Source: Gyrodactylus bullatarudis (lineage: Eukaryota; Platyhelminthes; Monogenea; Gyrodactylidea; Gyrodactylidae). From it: 64,000 bases of DNA. Location: NCBI GenBank assembly GCA_012064415.1, contig SSNU01000058.1, positions 103,135-167,134 on the forward strand, read 5' to 3'. Positions 36,301 through 45,300 of this stretch are shown here, one piece after another (position 1 is the first letter of the stretch; each line of letters begins with the position of its first letter). The notes beneath the pieces were generated by a model that searched no databases, was not told the DNA's origin, and saw nothing but the letters and a program-made list of their open reading frames with translations. The position numbers and the translations under genes are program-made.

Positions 36301-39300
36301 CTCAAAATTTTATTAAGATTTCCTGATGACTTTGAGAGAGTAAGGAAATAGTCATCTATCGAATTTTTAGGGCCATTCAAATTTTTTTCGATTGGCTCGT
36401 AGAAAACATCAGTGAAATTGTAAAAGTTAGCATAAAACTTATCCATATTTCTTCTCCAACTAGGAAGAAGAGTTACGAAGTCTGCAGAATATTGTCGCTG
36501 GCAATTTTGAAAAGAAATCCGGAAGCCAAACGTCAATTCAGCTTATTGAATCCAGTCATAATAATGGGTATAATTCAAGATTATTTGGTAAGTTAAAATT
36601 TTTATCCTTAAATTATTCAGTACAACCCTCATAGCTCAACCAATAGGAAGATTTTTCCACTTTAAAATTCTTGGGAAATTTTAATTCACACGCATTATTA
36701 TCTTTTTCAAAATAAGGATAAAACCTGATCAATAAAATTCATAACCAATTCAAGTCTATGGAAGATTAAAAAATTTTCCAGCACTAGAATTTAAATCAAT
36801 TCATATTTTTCATAAATTCTGTAGTTTATTGATAAAATTTGTAGAGAATTGTTATATACTACGATATGGGTATTGGACAAGTAAGAGGAGTAGACGTATT
36901 GGACTGGGGCTTTAATACCTGGCTCATAGGTACCAATATAAACAACAGATCAATATTAAAAATCATAGTGTTTTTTTACAGGACATACTTGGTGTAAACT
37001 CGAACATCCCAAAACCAAAGTTGGAAGATTAATCAGTATCGTTAAGTTGTCGTCATTATTCAGATTCACTGGGTTGGCTTTCTATCGATAACTAGGTTGT
37101 CTGAATTTTAAGTCTTCGAATGACTCGGGCGTTTAGTTTTCTTGGGATTCAACAATCCTCACTTGCCTCTTTTCTTCGAGGAAGTTCTTTTCTTAAATGG
37201 AAGTAAGTTACAAAGTTCATCAACGCCATTTTTGTGAATGGGCTTGACAGATATTAGGCCAAAATGAGGTATCATAGTATCATCTCATTCTTCTATGTAG
37301 TTGCAATCTTTGTCAAGGTGCTTATTGACCATGTCACCAATTGTTATAGACTACAATGTTGGTATTGGGCAACTAAGAAGAGTAAATTGAAATTTTAACT
37401 GTGGCAGAGTCTAAAGATACCTGGCGAAATATAATGTTTCAGAATAAAGTAATATTCTTGATGAGGTTTGACAATATTTTAACTCAAAAAAATTAAATTG
37501 GTAATAACATTGATGATTTTTGGTGAAAAAAAGTTTTAAATATTTTAAATCAAAATTGTGGTTGTATGCCAAGAAAAAATTTTATTTCGACCCAAATATT
37601 TGAGTTCAGAAAAAAGCTAATTAAAAAAGTTTATACCAAATAAACCTCAGGGTTAGATAACTCCTCTTTTTTAAGAATAACCTAGAATCTGATGTTACAA
37701 TCTCTAGTCCTATTCTTTGGCACTGTATAATTTTGAAAATTTAAACTATTTTTTCATCGGATTCTATGCAGAGATTGTGTGAAAAGTTCTCGGAAAAATT
37801 TTTAACTTTTAATTTTGAATCTGTTCTTGAAGCAATAAATATAAACTATACACGAAAAGATTCAGCAAAATCTGTAGAATTTGTTTATATCTGTTAATCT
37901 ATCGAGTTTTTATAATATCCAGATAAAGACATGAATTTCACTGATTCACAAATTCGAGCGATTATTTATTTCAACTTTAGTATCGGTCATACCGCATCAG
38001 AAGCTTTCGAATTGATAGAGAGAGGTCTTGGTAGAATTGTTTCAATGTCTACGGTTCAAAAATGGTTCGGCTTGTTCAAGAATGGAAAAACCAATTTTGA
38101 TGATGAACCAAGACAAGGCCGCCCTTCAACCATCCCAAGACAGGCTATTGTTGAGAAAGTCGAAGAGAATTCTCATTTGTCTTCAAGAGAAATTTCTGCT
38201 GATTTGAACGTGTCCCTTTCTTCGGTTGTGCGTGTCTTACGTGAAGAGAGTTTCACAAATTCCTTCGATCAATTTGTCCCGCATGATCTTACTGATGCTC
38301 AGAAGAGGAAGAGAGTCGAATGTTGCAGAAAACTTTGAGTTACGCCTGAGTTACGACAATTTTTTGAATAATGTCGTTACAACAGATGAAAAATGGATAT
38401 TCCTGAAGGATCCTAGGCGCAAGAGATCATGGTATAAGTTTGATAGAAGTGTGCTCAACCAAACCCAAGGTCATGATCAAGATTTTCTGGTGTCGTAGAG
38501 GAATCATTCATTATGAACTTCTGGAGCCTAATCACACTGTCAATACCGATCATTACATCCGGTCATTTAGGGCAATGCAAGAGAAGTTGAGGGAGTTATA
38601 CCCTCGTTTCGGAAGAATAACCTTTTTGCAGGATAATGCAAGGCCTCATGTTTCGCAACAGGTGAAAAGATTTTTTGAGGAGTCCAATGTGAATGTACTG
38701 GAACATCCACCTTATAGTCCAGATCTTTCTCCGACAGATTATCATCTTTTCCGTTCGCTACAACATCATCTGAAAGGGAAAATCTTCAACTCAAGAGAAG
38801 AGGTTTTGAATTCTGTTGGCGCTTATTTTGCTCAAAAACCCCACGAATTTTGGAAAAGAGGCATAGATATGCTTTCAGAAAGGTGGCAGAAGTGTGTAGA
38901 AAAAATAGAGATTATTTTGATGTATAATATGTGTAATACACATTGTGTATATTTCATATAACTTTGTAAATAAAAATGTTTATTGATAAAAAGAGACTGA
39001 TTTTTCTGAGAACTCTTCACACAACCTATGGTATGCCTGTATTTCATAATGGAATTTTTCCACTTCAGCTATCTTCACCTGAAATAGTAGGAAAGCAGAT
39101 CTCAAGTTCAAAGTTGAGACATTAAAAAAACTTTGATTTTCTATTTGAAAATTTTTCAGGTCGTTCTCTAGAATCAACAAGCATGCAGTCCCTGAGTAGT
39201 TATGGTTGCTTGGACAGAATGAGATTTGCTGAAAATCAAAATCCCGGCAACACCTATGAGCATGCATTGGAAAATGATGAGGGTAGTTCCTCTCAAAGTA

Positions 39301-42300
39301 TAAGTCTCAAGGGACATTCTGGATTTCAATGTAAATTTGTTAGCTGTATCTCAAAGAATCAAACCATTTCTAATGAGGGCCTTAAAAAGACTTCATCCAC
39401 AAGTCGCATAACCACATCAGTACATGAGAATGAGTCTTCAACGCCAATTACTATGCGTAAAACCTCCTGGGTATGTTTTTTTATCGAAATTGTAGCCAAG
39501 GTACTTGCTGTCTGATTATGACTTTTATTGGCATACCTCAAAATAAATTTCCGTAAGATCCTATTTTTTCGAACATTGAGCTGAAATTTTTTATTGACTT
39601 GAAAGTGGAAAGCTGATCGAAAGAGTTTTTTTCAGGATCGAGATTAGACAAGAAAATCAATTCAACTGAATCTGATCTTATGCATAACCTCATTATCGAA
39701 GTGGAATTTCGATTTTTTTTATCATTTTCACTACTTAATAATCAATGAAATTTCGATTATTCAAAATCTCTCAAAAATGGAGAGACTGTCGATAATTTGA
39801 CGGTGCTATTCAGTTTTATTATCTAATTTTGAAAAAATTAATATAAGCTAAAGTTCAGGGGATTGCATATTTGAATTCTAAAGATATGATTACTCGATAA
39901 AATTTATCTTATTTTTAATCTATGACCGTAGAAAATATGTTTTCAAAACCTTTCTTTGAGTTTTTAAAGCCCGTGTTTGCGAATGATAGAACTGAGATCA
40001 TTACGTATTCCAGGATATGAATAGATTTGCTATTGAATGAGGGGTAAACGAAGTGGTTGAGGGCTTAAAGTTGAATATATATTCACATGAAAAATTGATC
40101 TATAATAAATTTCAAAAAAAATTGAATAATTTTTCTTTTCAAAAATAGATTTTGAATTCTCTTGATCGAGCATTCAGAAGAAACAAAAATTCACAAAAGC
40201 AAAATTGTGAAATTCCAGTTCAGAACAAGTAAGCTCCTCATATATAAAGAAATCCTTCTAGAATTAAAGACATCCAAGAATCTAATTACAATACTGGGGA
40301 CAACGGAGAAAATTTTGATGTCAACCAGAACATTTCCAATGTATCGGTGAACACGAATGCTTCCGATAGAAATTCTAGTTTATGCGATGTCTTGCAAAAG
40401 TTCTTCACAGAGTACAACAGTAAACTCAGCTCAGAATCATACGAGGCCATGCCTATGAACTTGAGCTATACCAAATCACAGATACTCAATAATAGCCTTA
40501 TTGAAAGTAAATATTTTTGCTTTTGTAAAGAATTTCTTGAATTTTGAAAAGTTTAGCATTATTTTTGAAATCATTTTTATTCATTCATTATTTCTGGAAG
40601 ACCATTAAAATTCATCGAGATTAGAAAGAAGTTTAAGGGTGGTGGGGTCATTATTAATCAGTGATCACAAATCTGAACTCAAAATCATATTATTAAGCAT
40701 CATGAGTTTTTTGAAAAGTGTCGCAAGTACTAAAAAATGAGAACATAATGGAAAATAATGAAAAAACTTGATATCATTTGAGATACCCCTGTAGACCTCA
40801 TATTTAACTATTTATTAAAAATTAATTTAAAGCTTTAGACATGAAGATGAGAATTTACCATTTTTTACTACAGTGTTCGAAAATTATTTTTATTTTTCTT
40901 CTTGACTATCCGGAGAAAAATATTGAGTCAATTGTAAAAATAGTATGCATAGTATTCGCATCACTGCATATCAACTGTATCTTTATCTTGAAGTCTTGAC
41001 TGCGCATTTTTGATTTACTGTAAGAATTATAACCTTCCATACTTTCGTTGATTATAATTAGTGCTAAGGTTAAATCTATTCTCTATAGCCACGTTGAAGG
41101 CATTGTATCCAAATTATGTGGAAGATAGTCTAGAATTTCACATCTATGCACGAATTGACGAAATTCCCTCTACCCAGGCTAGGGAAGAAATTATTTTCCT
41201 CGGCCGAATATGGATAACACACCAACATTCGTATCCAGATATAGACCGCCTACTAATTGAAAAGTTATCTGTGAGTAATTTTTTTTAATTAATGATCCCC
41301 TAATGTATCCTGACGGATTTTCTGCTAATTTGATTTAATTTTCAGCAAACTTCCTAGATAGTATATGCCTTATACTATACGGAGGTAACAGGTTCAAGTA
41401 TTTTTTAAATAGCATACTTACTTAAAAGTGTGATGATAAATTAATTTCCTGTGTTCACATTCTCTCACATCATAAGTATTCTATTTTCAGTTGAAAATTT
41501 TCTAGGAAGTTTCATGTATTTGATTTTGATTTAAATTCTCTGCCATCTCCAGTTCAGCTTTATCTTTTCACTGCGTTTAATACTCTGATTAAGTCTAAAA
41601 AAATTTCCGGGGATTTTATTTCGCCACAAATAAAAAATAGTAGATTGAAATTCCGACTTCATAGAAACTTTTACTAACTGTAATTTTTCAGACATACATT
41701 GGCTATATTGACAACTTCAATGACTTCACCTTGAACAAGAGGATCCTATCAAGCTATCAGATTGTTTACAAACAAATTATTGCATTTAGAGAGTTATCCC
41801 AAAGCCAAGAGAGTAGCTATGATCAGGGTCCTTTGGAAATTTTCCAGGATGCCCTTGGCAAAACTGTTGGAACAATCACTCTGAACCTAAATCAACTTGA
41901 AACCAATATTGACTTTTGTTTGAAAACTCTGATACCTGATAGGATAGCAACGAGTTATTTCAATTTGATAACACAACACAAGTGGATTATTGTTTATGGA
42001 CCAAATGATTCAGGAAAGGCTTTTCTTGCCAAGAATCTTGCTAATAAACTCATTTCAAGGTAAAATTTTTAAGTTCTCTTAATTTTAAAGGACATTTTTA
42101 TTGATCTCATTGTTCATTTAAATATTAAAATCTATAGAAGGGAGTTAATTTACATTCCAAATACAGTGAATTCTCTAAAAATTGTATGCAAAAAATTACT
42201 CAATAAAAATTAATGGACACTCTACTATGAAGTAGCCATATTAATATTTAAATTAAAAATACCACCGTTTACTTTTGATTGTGAAGTTGGTTGATATGAA

Positions 42301-45300
42301 GCTGGGAATCTATGATTTTTAAAAAAACCCTGATTTTTTCTTCAAAAATTCGAATTTGTTAAAGGTTTTCTGGAATCCTACTCATGTTGCCCATTTTTAC
42401 CATTTGAAGAAAAAATTATTTTTATGAAAAATATTGTCATTTTTCAAATTCCCATTTGGCACCAAAATCCCATTTTTTCGAATTATGAGCTGAAAATTTT
42501 TATTGATTGATTTCAAAGTTGGAGGCTTATCGAAAAAGTTTTTTCAGGATTTAGATTAAACAAAAAAAATCAATTCAACTGAATCTGATCTTATGCGTAA
42601 CCTCATTATCGTTTGGGAGCGGAGTTTCGATTTTTTGATCATACTACTTGAGAATCAATAAAATTTCGTTAATTCAAAATCTCCCGAAAATTGGGAAATT
42701 GTCGATAATCTGACGGTGCTATTCAGCCTTATTATCTAATCTTGATCCTGAAAATCAATTTTTGATCAGTCTCTCACTTTCAAATCAACAAAAATTTTCA
42801 GCTCAAAGTTCGAAAAACTGGGATTTTGGCGCCAAATGGGAATTTGAAAAAATCGAGATCTCTGTAAAAATCATTTCACATCAACCAACTTTAGTAAATA
42901 TAATCAAAAAATCGAAATTTATCTCCCAAACGATAATGAGCTTATACATAGAACAGATTCAGCATTTTTGATTTCTTTCTCTTATTGTGATCCTAAAAAA
43001 TGTTTTTTGGTCAAACTCCCATTTTCAAATCATAACAATTTTGAATTCAAAGCTCAAAAAAATGTGGGCAAAATTGAAATTAAAAATATGACCATATTTT
43101 TCATGAAATTTTTTTTTAGAATCTTTTCTTCAAATGGTTAAAGTGGGCAACATGAGTAGGATTCCAGAAAATCTTTCACATATTCGAATTCTTGATGAAA
43201 AAATCGAGATTTCTGTGAAAATCATAGATTCCCAACTTCATATCAATTAGCTTTAATTCTCTTCTCTACCAGATTCATTCTCAGATAAATTTTTTGAACG
43301 GTTAAACTTCTATTCAAAGATTGAAAGTGAACTTTCTCCTTATATAAAAACTCTGATGGAAAAAACTTACGCGAATTTAGGTTCTTACAAGTTTTCCCTG
43401 AAGAGGATTAATTTTATGTTTCTCAACATCGAAATAAGAAGAGTTATTAATTTCAATAAACTCCTATGTTCTTGTAGTTTTGCAAAAATTAATGGATATC
43501 CCTGTAAAAATCTATGTGCTGTAGCTAATTAGTTAGAAGTTTCTCCTGAAAAGTATGTTCCAAATGAATACAAATTTATCTCCTTGGAAGCAGCTTACTC
43601 GGAGGTTATCATGCTGTGACGTCGGAACTTGAAGGTTATAGAATAAATAAAAATTGTGGATGATGCACAAGCCGTAAGAAATCAAGAGCTGAAATAGAGT
43701 TTAATGAAATTTTAATGAAAATCGCATAACTAGCTGGTATGAGAAAAGAAACTATTTATAATTTATAAAAAATTCTCTTCTGATGAGAAACTTTTGGTAA
43801 TCAACCCGCCCTTCTGAACAGTTGAATGCCAAAGAGGGCACAACAATTAAAAAAAGGGTGGAGGGAAAGAGAAATTGATCTTAATGTTGAATAGTGTCAA
43901 AATAACTCTCTAAAGTCTGCATCAAGAGCTCTGGTATTCGGATGATTTTTAAGAAATAAAATTTATTCGGATAAAGCTAGAAATTGATTTTAGACAGCTA
44001 CTTTTTAATTATAATTTTAATATCTCTACTTTATAGTAGGGGTCGATTAATATTTAATATCGAGTTGGTATTTTTTGCATACGATTAAGAATTCACTGTA
44101 TTCATTTTACATTGATTTTATGAATAATAAACCCATTGGCCAATGTAATCACTCAGGCATAAACCAATCAGAGATTTATTGATGAGCTCCAAGATAATAT
44201 CTACTCAATACGATCTAATCCTCTAAATACTATTCATAAATATAAATTTATTCTAATTTTTAGTAAAAAGGCATTCTCGTGTATTACATATTCTTTCAAG
44301 ACTGACACTAATGATAAGAATGACTCACAAATTCTCATCAAGGACTTATTCATCCAATTACACTCAAATCAGAATAAAATTATTATCCTGGAGGATTTAC
44401 ATCTCAAGCAGTTTTCTTTGGCCAAGGTCTTGTCAGAATTTCTCGCCATGTCAATTGAAAAGAGGTAAGTCACTTATTATACCCTGGTTTTTGAGACATT
44501 TGAAAATAAACTCTTTTCATCTAGACCCATAATTATTGCTACAACTGTGGAGAGCAGCTTTCATCAAGATGAAATTGAACTGTTTTCTAACTTTAAGTAA
44601 GCTACTCTTTGTTAAGAATGCATCAGATTTATATTCAGAGTAATGTTTTCATATCAGATGGATCTTGTACACATCTCAATTGCAACCTCAAAAATATTTT
44701 ATTGATCGTTATCTCTCGAAACATTTACTTGATACAATGCTCACCAATTTACGGTGTAACTGCATCTCAGATGTATCAACATGCAGTTCCCTTGAAAGGT
44801 TTATCAAATGGCTATCAAAGGTCTTTCGCCAAATCAATAATGATCTGATGTTTAAGGTGAAATCTCAAAATTCCTCGAGCAAATCGAATAGGAGTGATTA
44901 CCAGCTTAGCTCAAAGCTACTTTATGATTGTCCCATGAAGATTGAAGAATGTCAAGTAGGTTCTTTATTTTCCATTTAGATTTGAATGAAAATTCGTATT
45001 CTCTAATACAAGTTGCACAATTGTGATCATAAGTAAAATCTCATATGATCATTGATCATTATAAAGGGATTTCATATTAAAAAAACTATCTTGGACTAAG
45101 TTTTGTGTTTTTCTAGCGAATGATATAACTGGTTTCTTTGCTTATTCTAAGAGATTAGTATATTCCCTTTCGAATGAGGGGTGAACGAAGTATTTTCCAA
45201 GGTTTAGATGAATTACACAGAGCATTTAAGGATTAAAGAAATTAATGAACTTTTCAGTGAGAATTAGCTAGCTAAAACGTACTGAAATTGTTTAGCATAC

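Larger units (their letters stand above)
42150..44112 (+). mobile_element. MULE remnant with about 110-bp inverted repeats in NAV intron 16
   Basis: The left arm (about 42150-42265: AATACAGTGAATTC, TTGTATGCAAAAAATTACTC, CTACTATGAAGTAG) recurs in imperfect reverse complement at about 44000-44112. Inside are a foldback element (42287-43250) and a broken transposase end (43293-43532). Long terminal repeats around a SWIM-type transposase fit a Mutator-like element. No target duplication could be fixed. Confidence 0.65.

Noticed and set aside
36123..36536. A 137-codon minus-strand open frame with plausible composition
   Set aside because: It overlaps NAV exons 10 and 11 on the other strand, both of which fit the conserved gene with correct splice phases; the minus frame has no recognisable homology.
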